From PFJX01 sp031426815 (GTDB taxonomy: Bacteria > Pseudomonadota > Gammaproteobacteria > Burkholderiales > Thiobacillaceae): DNA of 64,000 bases. The notes beneath the pieces were generated by a model that ran no database searches, had not been told where the DNA came from, and worked only from the letters and a program-made list of their open reading frames with translations. How positions within the stretch are numbered: position 1 is the stretch's first letter; every line of letters starts with the position of its first letter. Positions 42,994 to 50,337 of the stretch are shown here, one piece after another. The stretch is taken from the NCBI GenBank assembly GCA_031426815.1, contig JASJPG010000008.1:1-64000 (forward strand). The letters run 5' to 3'. The translations under genes and the position numbers were made by a program.

Positions 42994-43585
42994 TTCAGGC
43001 CCACGTTGGCGGTGTGCGCCGGCATCGCCTGCATGCCACCGGCCAACCAGTCGCTCACATCAAACCCGGGGCAATCCTTCGCCACGCCGGGAATCTCGCG
43101 GTGGCCGCAAATTCCGGGCGTGTAGATGAAGTGTTTGCCGCCGCTGACATCCAGCTTTGCCGGCGCCAGCGGAATGGTGAGCCGCTCTTGGCCAGCCCGG
43201 AAACCGTCAGCGCCAGCTGCGCCCATTGCAGATCGGTGAACTTGTCCGTGCCCACCAGGCAGATGCCCAGGCTGGGCGCATTCCAGCCCGCCACATGCGC
43301 GCCCGGCTCATCCTCATGCCGCCCGGTGAACAGCGCGCCATTGCGCGCAATCACATAGTGATACCCGATGGCCTCCAGACTGGAGTTCTGCCGCCCACGC
43401 CAGTAGGTGTCGCGCTTGAAAGCGCGTTGCTTATGCCAGGCATCGATCTCATGCACCGGATCGCGGAAGCCCGGCGTACCGGCTTTACCGGTAAACAGCG
43501 AGCGCTCATTCGGCGACGCGCTGCAATGGATAACGATCAGCCGGATATTCCGGGACGGGACGAGGGGAGAAGTAGGCGCGGGCAT
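42990..43585 (-). pseudogene. N-acetylmuramoyl-L-alanine amidase, frameshifted
   Basis: The frame from ATG 43585 encodes a type-2 amidase N-terminal half (LIVIHCSAS with the first zinc His; GYHYVIARNG; GICLVGTDKF). After VSGLAK near 43190 it becomes nonsense. The correct C-terminus (ERLTIPLAP..., then GHREIPGVAKDCPGFD with the second His, Lys and Cys) continues in another frame to 42990. One base is missing around 43185-43200. Either the endolysin is dead as written or the assembly has an indel. The ATG has no Shine-Dalgarno; see the late promoter at 43585-43645. Confidence 0.8.
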
Positions 43586-43645
43586 GCCGGACAGTGTCCG
43601 CGCGCGCGGGAAGCGGGTGGCGGCTGACCTGGGTCAGCGGGTAAA
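43585..43645 (-). promoter_or_regulatory. putative late promoter Plys
   Basis: On the minus strand a perfect dyad GCTGACCCAGGTCAGC (43638-43623), preceded by TACCC, lies exactly 37 nt before the amidase ATG. At nt 25-31 of that spacer is GACACTG. The identical dyad, spacing and a GAAACTG box occur before gene I at 56941. In Mu, C-activated late promoters precede exactly these two genes. The likely activator is the Mor/C-family protein encoded at 43896. Confidence 0.7.
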
Positions 43646-43664
43646 AGGCCACCTAGCAGTGGCC
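43643..43664 (-). terminator. intrinsic terminator ending the early/middle unit
   Basis: Minus-strand GGCCACTGCTAGGTGGCCTT: a 6-bp GC-rich stem with a 6-nt loop followed by TTTT, which abuts the Plys dyad. It would stop early transcription just before the late genes. Confidence 0.65.
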
Positions 43665-43676
43665 AGGGGGATTGAT

Positions 43677-43886
43677 CTAACCGAACAGTCGATAGTGACG
43701 CAAAGCAGCCTCGAAAGCCCGCTCCAGCAAGGTCGAATCGGATGGACGCATCGGGTTGTCATAGCGCCAACCGCCTACCCCAAGGATGTAATTCCCATGT
43801 GGAGAGATGGCGCAGAATCCGCCCTCAGTCACCTCGATTACATACCCGATTGATCTCAGATTATCCAATGTCATGTTTGTTTCCAT
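43677..43886 (-). CDS. small hypothetical protein
   Basis: A 69-residue protein (METNMTLDNLRSIGYVIEV...), with Met5 as an alternative start (43874). It reads as a compact alpha/beta fold with no recognised family. It follows the Mor gene and is the last gene before the early terminator, in Mu roughly the place of genes between mor and lys. Confidence 0.55.
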   Translation of the reverse strand: METNMTLDNLRSIGYVIEVTEGGFCAISPHGNYILGVGGWRYDNPMRPSDSTLLERAFEAALRHYRLFG

Positions 43887-43895
43887 CGCGTAATA

Positions 43896-44315
43896 CTAAA
43901 ACAACTGCCCCTGCGCCGTATCCACCACCGCCCCGCCATGGCTGACGCGCTTGCGCAGCCGCCAGATGTAGCTATCCGAATGGCGGAACTTGCGCGCCAG
44001 CGCCGCCACCGCCTCACGCGCGCTTGCGCCTGCGGCCTCCAGTGCATCGCCCTCAGCACGGATCGCATCGTGCTCGATCGCCATCAACGCCGCGCGGCAC
44101 AGCGCGATGTAGATCGGGTCTTTGAAATGGGTCACCAGCGCCCGCGCCGCCGTCTCGCCGATCACCTCTGCCAGGTGCGCCGCATTGGCGCCGGTGCGCG
44201 CCGGCCATAGCGTGGTGCCGCCGTATTCCTCGACCAGCTTCAGCGTCGCCGGCAGGCCGATCAACTGCACAACCAGCTGCATCGTCGGCGGCAACAGATC
44301 GACGGCCAGCTTCAC
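43896..44315 (-). CDS. mor: Mor/C-family transcription activator
   Basis: A 139-residue protein from GTG 44315, which overlaps the GemA stop (GTGA). The N-terminal dimerisation region (MQLVVQLIGLPATLKLVEEY, GGTTLWPART) and the C-terminal HTH (AREAVAALARKFRHSDSYIW) are those of Mu Mor and C (129 and 140 residues). Mor/C dimers bind dyads centred near -43 and recruit RNA polymerase to promoters lacking a -35 box. It is the only such protein in view, so it probably drives both late promoters. Confidence 0.85.
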   Translation of the reverse strand: MKLAVDLLPPTMQLVVQLIGLPATLKLVEEYGGTTLWPARTGANAAHLAEVIGETAARALVTHFKDPIYIALCRAALMAIEHDAIRAEGDALEAAGASAREAVAALARKFRHSDSYIWRLRKRVSHGGAVVDTAQGQLF

Positions 44316-44929
44316 GGCCGGCTCTCCGCCAAGACCTGATGCACCCACTCCAGCGTCTTGATCGTGCGCGTCCACTTCGCCAGCTTCTCGGGCGCGTGCT
44401 CGCGCAACAGATCCTCAACCCAGGCGCGGGTCAGACCACGCTCGCCGAGCAGCTGGTCGATGCCCTCCAGCGCCCAGCGTTTCTGCTGCTCATACGCCAG
44501 CGCCGCGATGACATTCGTCAGGTGTTCCGGCCGCGCCCACTCCAGCCGATCCACGCCGACCCGGCCCTTCGCCCCCTTGGCGGAAACGTGCTTCAGGATG
44601 GTCGCCGCATACGCCCAGGGCAGGCGCATATCGGCCAGCTGCGCCTCCACCTTCTCCAGCAACGCGCCGCAACCCCGCCGGCAGGTTTCCGGATAGCCCG
44701 GATGCCGCCCGACGTACTTCTCGCCTGCCTGCCCCGGCCGCGCAGCGCCGGACTTGCGCATGTGTTCCAACACGCGATCGCACTCCACCAGGTTGAGTGC
44801 GGTGGTGCTGTTTTTGCCGGGGCATTGGCCGGCGATCAGCGCGCGGCGGTCGTCTTCGGACAGGCCGAGTTGCCGAGCGGCTGCGTGGATGGCCTGACGG
44901 CGTTTGGCGAGTTGAGGGGTGGGGGTCAT
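44312..44929 (-). CDS. gemA: GemA/gp16 family regulatory protein (DUF1018)
   Basis: A 205-residue protein with the DUF1018 N-terminal block (AIHAAARQLGLSEDDRRALI, GKNSTTALNL) and a C-terminal helical part. In Mu, GemA modulates host gene expression and DNA supercoiling in the early phase. It is coupled to the Mor gene and follows the PP-loop gene directly. Confidence 0.85.
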   Translation of the reverse strand: MTPTPQLAKRRQAIHAAARQLGLSEDDRRALIAGQCPGKNSTTALNLVECDRVLEHMRKSGAARPGQAGEKYVGRHPGYPETCRRGCGALLEKVEAQLADMRLPWAYAATILKHVSAKGAKGRVGVDRLEWARPEHLTNVIAALAYEQQKRWALEGIDQLLGERGLTRAWVEDLLREHAPEKLAKWTRTIKTLEWVHQVLAESRP

Positions 44930-46179
44930 GCCGCCATCTCCTCAGCAGAAAACAATGATGGTTGCTCAGCGCCATTCTGGTAAACGGTAACCGGCAACCA
45001 GGCATCTGCAGCCGGCTCGTCGCCATCCCAGCCATTGGGCCAAGTGCCCGCGTCTATCAATTGCGTGATCCGCGTGTACTCCTCCTGATTGATCAGGCTG
45101 ACCACTTTCCCGGTGCCAGATGGCCGAATACGCTGTTCAGCGAAATTACAGTCGTTCTGGATTTGGATGATTTTCAGCAGCGCATCACGCCGCGCATCAA
45201 GCGTGATTGGACCCATCCGCTGCGGGTTCGCGGCGATGGCGCCATTCTTTAACCGCTCGGCGCCGGCCTTGCGGATGCGTTGCGCCGGTTCGCGCAGCCA
45301 GCGATAGATCGGCTTGAGATCGCGCAACGGCTCCAGGTGTGCCCACCTTGGCATAGCAATGATGCTGTCCAGAGCCGCATCCTTAGCGGCCAGCGGACAA
45401 CCGATGCAGCCTGTTCTAGCGTTGACTTCCTCTGCCTCGTCGCCGCCGTAGGAGTCAGCGATCATTCGCGTCGACCAGCCGCCGTATTGCTCCAATGGCG
45501 CCCAGTTCCGCAACCACTCCCACACATGGCACACGCGCCAGTGCAGCAGCGGCGCCAGTGTGGCGATTCGGCCGCGCACTCCTTTGGACTGCGGCAACAC
45601 CTGCTGATACCAGCCCTGGCCGCACTCGGCGCCGTCCTTGCTGCAACTCATTTCGATGCGGCGATCACGGATTGCGCTCTCGCCCTGGCGCACGCCGGTA
45701 ATCACCAGCGCCGTGCCGTCGCCGATGGTTTCGGAGATGGCCTCGGTCATCGGATCAACCTTGATCTGGCGTGTACACCAGCGCAGCGTGTTGTTGTTCG
45801 GCGGCGGCACGCCGCGCCCGAGGATGTAGACCAGGAACCGCTTATCCAGCGGCGCGCGCACGATGCGGCACTCGATACCGCGCTCTTCCAGTTCATCCAT
45901 GATATGCAGGGCGGCCATGGCCAGCGGCGGCAGTTCCTGGCGCGTGTCGGCATACAACACCGTCAACTTCTCCGGCGCCCGCACGCGGCCGGAGTCGATC
46001 AGCCAGACCAACAGGGTGAGTGTGGCGCTGGAGTCCTTCCCGCCCGACCAGGCCACAACCCAATGGCGATGCGCGGGGCCGTAGGCGGTCAGACTCTGTA
46101 CGGTGAGTTCGATGCTTTCCGTCATCTGCAGACGGGCGGCGCCGGATTCGAACAGGTCGAGGCTCCTGACCAAAGCCAT
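44926..46179 (-). CDS. PP-loop PAPS-reductase/DndC-like protein
   Basis: A 417-residue protein from ATG 46179 (TGATG with the Gam stop). The PP-loop SGGKDS is at residues 45-50; LRWCTRQIKVDP (about 132-143), GVRQGES (162-168) and GCIGC (Cys258, Cys261) follow, with further Cys at 135, 179 and 186. The WCTRxxKxxP and paired-Cys pattern is closer to DndC, the Fe-S sulfurtransferase partner of DNA phosphorothioation, than to assimilatory CysH. No dndA, B, D or E gene is present. A role in phage DNA modification or anti-restriction is possible but unproven. Confidence 0.75.
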   Translation of the reverse strand: MALVRSLDLFESGAARLQMTESIELTVQSLTAYGPAHRHWVVAWSGGKDSSATLTLLVWLIDSGRVRAPEKLTVLYADTRQELPPLAMAALHIMDELEERGIECRIVRAPLDKRFLVYILGRGVPPPNNNTLRWCTRQIKVDPMTEAISETIGDGTALVITGVRQGESAIRDRRIEMSCSKDGAECGQGWYQQVLPQSKGVRGRIATLAPLLHWRVCHVWEWLRNWAPLEQYGGWSTRMIADSYGGDEAEEVNARTGCIGCPLAAKDAALDSIIAMPRWAHLEPLRDLKPIYRWLREPAQRIRKAGAERLKNGAIAANPQRMGPITLDARRDALLKIIQIQNDCNFAEQRIRPSGTGKVVSLINQEEYTRITQLIDAGTWPNGWDGDEPAADAWLPVTVYQNGAEQPSLFSAEEMAA

Positions 46180-46772
46180 CACGCCACCTCTTTCAACTTC
46201 AGTTTCCCGGCCTTCTTCGTCGTCTTCTCGTCGTCGCCCTGGCGCCGGGCAGCGTCGGCGAGGATGACCTTGACCAGTTTCTCCAGGTCGCTGTCGCCGA
46301 TGGTGACGAACGCCTGATCGGTGCCGCTGACCTGGCGGACGCCGATCTGGCGCAGGGTTTGGCTGTCCAGCTGCGGCAGCGCATCGGCGACCAGGCTGGT
46401 TTGAGTGCGGATCAGCAGGTCGACCTGGTCGGGGAGGATCGCCTCGATGCGGCGCATCACCACTTCTTCGTCGTCCCAATCCAGCGAATCCAGCTCTTTT
46501 CGGTAGCCGGCTTTGACGCCGTCGACGGTGATGGAACGCGGACGCTTGAACAGTTGCGGGCTGGCCTGGATCAGCTGCATCAGCGCCTCATACGCGGCGG
46601 CTTTTTCCTCGGCGGCGGCGTCGATGCCGGCGCGGTGGCGGGCGGCGATGGGCGCCACGGCGGCGGCGATTTCGGCCTCTTGCGTCTGGGCGCGCAGAGT
46701 CAGCTCGCGGTTGGTCAGCGCCAGGTATTGCGCGGCTTCGATGACGGCGGCCATTGCGGGGGATTTGCTCAT
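46179..46772 (-). CDS. gam: host-nuclease inhibitor Gam
   Basis: A 197-residue protein of the Mu Gam family: an Ala/Glu-rich coiled coil (about 25-70) and the core FKRPRSITVDGVKAGYRK, with VMRRIEAILPDQVDLLI after it. Gam dimers bind DNA ends as Ku-like proteins and shield linear phage DNA from RecBCD. It lies in the early operon just after the transposition genes, as in Mu. Confidence 0.88.
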   Translation of the reverse strand: MSKSPAMAAVIEAAQYLALTNRELTLRAQTQEAEIAAAVAPIAARHRAGIDAAAEEKAAAYEALMQLIQASPQLFKRPRSITVDGVKAGYRKELDSLDWDDEEVVMRRIEAILPDQVDLLIRTQTSLVADALPQLDSQTLRQIGVRQVSGTDQAFVTIGDSDLEKLVKVILADAARRQGDDEKTTKKAGKLKLKEVA

Positions 46773-47338
46773 GGGTTGCTCCTGGTCAGGATTGATTTCG
46801 CCTCTGCCAATCCGGCTTTGGCGGCCTCCGGGTTACGGGTTGTTTTCTTCGCCGGGGCTTCCGGCGCGAAGGGTTTATGCGCGGCGCTGGTGCCGACCGG
46901 GGTTTCACCGCGGCCGCTGCGCAGCTTTGCGACTTCGGCCTTGGCGTCATCGCCGGCGGCCATGTCGGCGATGATCTGCAGCAGCAGGCCGTGGCCTTTC
47001 AGGGGGCGGCGCAGGGTGGGGATGTTGAACAGCTTGTCGAGCGCGTCGGACCAGTACGCCAGCGGTGCCGGCCAGGTGCGGCCGTCGCGCTGGATGCTGC
47101 CGGCGTCCATCATCTCCACCACTTCGCCCATCAGGATCTCGACGCGATCCCAGCCGATCTTGCGCTGCGCCGGGGAATGCAGCCCGACGTAGCGCAGCAC
47201 GGCTTTGCGCAGGGCCGGCGAGCCGGGCATCCGCGCCATCAGCGCAACCACGCCGCGCGCATCGTCGCTGCCCAGGATGGCCTCCAGGCCCATCTCCACC
47301 TGGCAGGCCGGACCCACGACGCGGGGCAGGCCGGTCAT
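46769..47338 (-). CDS. hypothetical early phage protein
   Basis: A 189-residue protein from ATG 47338, overlapping the upstream stop (ATGA). The N-terminal half is helical (CQVEMGLEAILGSDDARGVV), and the C-terminal half is Lys/Ala-rich and probably disordered. No family recognised. Coupling to a small winged-helix gene upstream and Gam downstream places it in the replication/early accessory block. Confidence 0.6.
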   Translation of the reverse strand: MTGLPRVVGPACQVEMGLEAILGSDDARGVVALMARMPGSPALRKAVLRYVGLHSPAQRKIGWDRVEILMGEVVEMMDAGSIQRDGRTWPAPLAYWSDALDKLFNIPTLRRPLKGHGLLLQIIADMAAGDDAKAEVAKLRSGRGETPVGTSAAHKPFAPEAPAKKTTRNPEAAKAGLAEAKSILTRSNP

Positions 47339-47688
47339 GCGTAGATGTTCCCGAGTGCGTTGGCGCGGCCGGGCGTAGCCGGCGGGCGCTGGCCGTGGCC
47401 GAGGCGCCACTTGTCGCCGAACCGCACCACCGTATGGCCGGGCGCGACCTTTTCCCGCTCGACGCTGTAATCGCGGGCGACATGATCCTTGCGATAAGGG
47501 GCGACGCCCAGCTGCCAGACACGGCTTTTGCCGATGTTGTCGCCGCACCAGGCACGGTTATCGCCCTGCAGCGCCTCCAGGTCATTTTTGAGCGCTGCGC
47601 GTTTCAGGCCGGTGGCGCGCATCAGCTCGTTGAACGACATCGGGCGGATGGTCAGGTGCATCAAAATCAGTTCGGTCGGGGTCATCAT
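47335..47688 (-). CDS. small winged-helix early protein
   Basis: A 117-residue protein from ATG 47688 (GGAGA 7 bp upstream; a second ATG follows at once). The segment TIRPMSFNELMRATGLKRAA followed by LKNDLEALQ reads as a helix-turn-helix with wing. It may regulate early transcription. The C-terminal part is basic. Confidence 0.6.
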   Translation of the reverse strand: MMTPTELILMHLTIRPMSFNELMRATGLKRAALKNDLEALQGDNRAWCGDNIGKSRVWQLGVAPYRKDHVARDYSVEREKVAPGHTVVRFGDKWRLGHGQRPPATPGRANALGNIYA

Positions 47689-47891
47689 GGTTTTGTCTCC
47701 GGGTTTTTTGCGCGATCCAGGTGCAGCTTGCAGACCGCCATGGCGCTGGTCAGGAAATTGCCCAGGCCGCAACGCCAGGTCGGGCAACCGCGTTTGATGT
47801 CTTCGGCGCCATGCGTGCAGTTTCTGCAACTGGGGCGCTGATTGGCTTTGAGATAGCCCATGACGGCCTGGGAATTGGCAATGGTGCTCAT
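47685..47891 (-). CDS. small cysteine-rich early protein
   Basis: A 68-residue protein with CRNCTHG and CPTWRCG motifs and a further Cys near the C-terminus, likely a zinc- or cluster-binding module. Start ATG 47891 overlaps the previous stop. Related Cys-rich small proteins occur in early regions of transposable phages. Function unknown. Confidence 0.6.
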   Translation of the reverse strand: MSTIANSQAVMGYLKANQRPSCRNCTHGAEDIKRGCPTWRCGLGNFLTSAMAVCKLHLDRAKNPETKP

Positions 47892-48373
47892 GGCCGCAAC
47901 CGCACCGGTTCGGCCGGCATCGGCGCCCAGTGCGTCACCACGCCAAGCACCTCCTCGCTGCCGTCCGGCTCGCTGTTGTAGGTGGCAACCCAGCGGCCAT
48001 CGTTGCGGATGAAGCCGATGCGGATCAGCGTATTGCCCTCCTCATCGGAGAACCCCGGCAGCACCTGCAGCGCCAGCACATCGGTCAGCGGCTCTGGCAG
48101 GCCCATGTGCAGCGGGCGCCAGGCAGCGTGCGAACGGGCTTCGAACGTGGTGTCGATGATCTGGATCGACTCGCCGGCGGGCACATCGAGGCCGATGATT
48201 TCCGTGGTGCCGTCGGCGTGGTGGATCTCCAGCGCCGGCGGGGCGTCGTCGTCGCGGTAGAACAGCAGTTCGGTATTCGGGCGCATGCCGACCATGACCT
48301 GGTAGAGCGCGCGGGCCATGTCCAGCGTCTGATCAGTGGACAACACGGTATTGAAGTTCAGGGGCGCGTTCAT
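47888..48373 (-). CDS. hypothetical early phage protein
   Basis: A 161-residue acidic protein from ATG 48373 (MNAPLNFNTVLSTDQTLDMA). It appears alpha/beta with many Glu/Asp residues. No family recognised. It begins a couple of bases after the stop of the gene upstream, within the uninterrupted early operon. Confidence 0.6.
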   Translation of the reverse strand: MNAPLNFNTVLSTDQTLDMARALYQVMVGMRPNTELLFYRDDDAPPALEIHHADGTTEIIGLDVPAGESIQIIDTTFEARSHAAWRPLHMGLPEPLTDVLALQVLPGFSDEEGNTLIRIGFIRNDGRWVATYNSEPDGSEEVLGVVTHWAPMPAEPVRLRP

Positions 48374-48374
48374 C

Positions 48375-48731
48375 TCAATGCCCCCTTTCGAACCAGACCA
48401 CAGTGACATTGCGGTAAGCCAGCAGGCAGCCCTTGCGGAACGCCAGCCCATCGGCGCCGACGCCGCGCATGTAGTAGGCGCCCTGGCCGTTTTCGGCCAG
48501 CTTCGCCAGGTGCGAACTGGCCTGGATCTGGATCGTCGGCTTGGAAACCAACAGATCGACGCCGACCACGGCATGGCCCTCGCGGGTCAGCGACTCGACG
48601 GCGCGCTCCATCAGCGTGAGTTTCGCCATCACATCGGCATTGATCGCGGCGTTGCGCGGCGGGCGGGCGGCATGGTGGGCGCGTTCAAGCTGGCCTTTGA
48701 CGCGGGGGGAGGTGTATTGAGTGGTTTGCAT
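48375..48731 (-). CDS. hypothetical early phage protein
   Basis: A 118-residue protein: basic N-terminus then an alpha/beta region (VGVDLLVSKPTIQIQASSHL, GAYYMRGVGADG). No family recognised. It follows transposase B by 9 bp on the same strand. Confidence 0.6.
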   Translation of the reverse strand: MQTTQYTSPRVKGQLERAHHAARPPRNAAINADVMAKLTLMERAVESLTREGHAVVGVDLLVSKPTIQIQASSHLAKLAENGQGAYYMRGVGADGLAFRKGCLLAYRNVTVVWFERGH

Positions 48732-48740
48732 GCTGCCTCC

Positions 48741-50009
48741 TCAGAGAGATTGAATGACGTCGGCGGTCACCAGGTCTTCGCCGATGCGGGCGGCCTGGTT
48801 CATCGCTTTCACGATCAGGTTGTTGACCATCAACGGATACAGCTGGCTGGCGACGGTGAGGCCGTGGCGCTGGGTCAGGCGGATGCGGATCGCCTCGTAG
48901 GCATCGGGCGCAAACACCCGTGCCGGATCCACATTGCGGCGCTGCAGCTTGTGCGCGACGTATTGCTCCAGGTGCGCGTCCAGCGGCATCAGCGTCGCCA
49001 CCTCGCAGCGGCGAATCACTTCGCGCAGCTCCGGGTGCCGCGACTCATCGAGCAGATCGGAAAGCTCCGGCTGGCCGATCAGGATCACCCCCAGCAAAAA
49101 GCGGTGCCCGGCCTTCAGCTCCAGCAGCCGTTTCAGCGTTTTGAGGGTGGCCGGCAACAGGCTGTGCGCCTCCTCCACCATCAACACCACGCTATGCCCG
49201 CTCTCGCTCGCCGTGGTCTGCGCCAGCGCGCCCTTCACCTGCTCGGTCAGCCGCTGCATGCTCTGGCGCGGCCGCTCGCTGGAGATCGCCGACAGAATGC
49301 TTTCCAGGACGCGGCGCGCGGTCAGGCGGGTCTTGCTGCTGTCCAGGTCGATATCCACCACCGAAGGGGTCGCCACAATGACCTTGGCGCGATCCGCCTC
49401 GATGCGCTCGTACAGATCGTTGAACAGCGTCGTTTTGCCGCTGCCGGATTCGCCGATCACCGCCAGGAAGCCGCCGTGCTTCGACACCGTGTACATCGCC
49501 TCGCGGATATAGCGCTGGTCGGCGGACAGGAACACGTCCTGGCTGCTCTGCACGTCATCCTTGAACGGGTCTTTGAAAATCTTGAAATGGCTACGCGTCT
49601 CGGGATACAGCATCTCGGGCTCTCCAATGGGTTCGATTTCGGTGGCCACAGCGGTCGGGTGAGACGAAGCACGCGGGCGGGACAGATGCGCGCCGCCGCC
49701 GGGCAAGTGGTGTTGCGGCTGGATGCCCTTGTGGTCGGCCGCCAACGGCTGCCAGATCGTCGCGATCTCGCCTTCCGGCACGCCGCGTTCCTGCAGCAGC
49801 GCCACGATGGCCGCCTCGATCTCGGCGCGCGGCGTCGTCACCGGCCACAAGCCGAAGTTGATCAACTGATTGATTGCCGGGCGCGACAGCCGCCGGCCGT
49901 TGGGCTGGGTCACCCGCTCACCCACCTCGGCCTGGCGGATGCCGTGCTCCGCCAACACCAACTTCAGCGCGATGGGTTGATAAACGTCGCGATGCGCGGC
50001 CATGGTCAT
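48741..50009 (-). CDS. transposition protein B, ExeA-like AAA ATPase
   Basis: A 422-residue protein. Residues about 10-75 form a Cro-like HTH (AEHGIRQAEVGERVTQPNGR...SRPAINQLI), and the ATPase domain has Walker A GESGSGKTT (186-194) and Walker B VVLMVEEAH (about 272-280). The ExeA-like ATPase in place of classical MuB is a stated trait of the BcepMu family. It would select target DNA and activate transposase A. Its start overlaps the stop of the small gene between A and B (ATGA). Confidence 0.88.
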   Translation of the reverse strand: MTMAAHRDVYQPIALKLVLAEHGIRQAEVGERVTQPNGRRLSRPAINQLINFGLWPVTTPRAEIEAAIVALLQERGVPEGEIATIWQPLAADHKGIQPQHHLPGGGAHLSRPRASSHPTAVATEIEPIGEPEMLYPETRSHFKIFKDPFKDDVQSSQDVFLSADQRYIREAMYTVSKHGGFLAVIGESGSGKTTLFNDLYERIEADRAKVIVATPSVVDIDLDSSKTRLTARRVLESILSAISSERPRQSMQRLTEQVKGALAQTTASESGHSVVLMVEEAHSLLPATLKTLKRLLELKAGHRFLLGVILIGQPELSDLLDESRHPELREVIRRCEVATLMPLDAHLEQYVAHKLQRRNVDPARVFAPDAYEAIRIRLTQRHGLTVASQLYPLMVNNLIVKAMNQAARIGEDLVTADVIQSL

Positions 50010-50257
50010 GCCTCCTGCCAGCCCTGTTTCAGCAGGTGTGCCGCCGGATGCGCGCCGCCGGGGTCGGAGACGAACACCTCCACCTCATCCGGCCGTTCGA
50101 AGTGCCAGAACACATCGTCCACACACCAGTAATCGCCGTGTGCGGTAATCGCCAGCATGTCGCCCACACTGGGCACAAACGGTATGTCGCAGCGCGCCAC
50201 CATGTCCGCCTCCGTATTCACCGGAAAGTCAGCGGTGGTTCTGAAAATGCCTTTCAT
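50006..50257 (-). CDS. small protein between transposase A and B
   Basis: An 83-residue protein from ATG 50257 (AGGGGA 8 bp upstream). Beta-rich with Trp-containing segments (DYWCVDDVFWHFERPDEVEV). No family recognised. Upstream frame extension into the A-B spacer lacks a start signal. Confidence 0.6.
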   Translation of the reverse strand: MKGIFRTTADFPVNTEADMVARCDIPFVPSVGDMLAITAHGDYWCVDDVFWHFERPDEVEVFVSDPGGAHPAAHLLKQGWQEA

Positions 50258-50337
50258 GTTTACAATCCCCTTGCATTTGTGCGGCCCACTTGGGCCAATC
50301 CGCTGGCGACCTGGGTGCAACCAGGCCGTCAGCACCT

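Noticed and set aside
48336..50132. A 598-codon plus-strand frame opposite transposase B
   Set aside because: No motifs; the minus strand encodes a complete ExeA-like ATPase with both Walker motifs.
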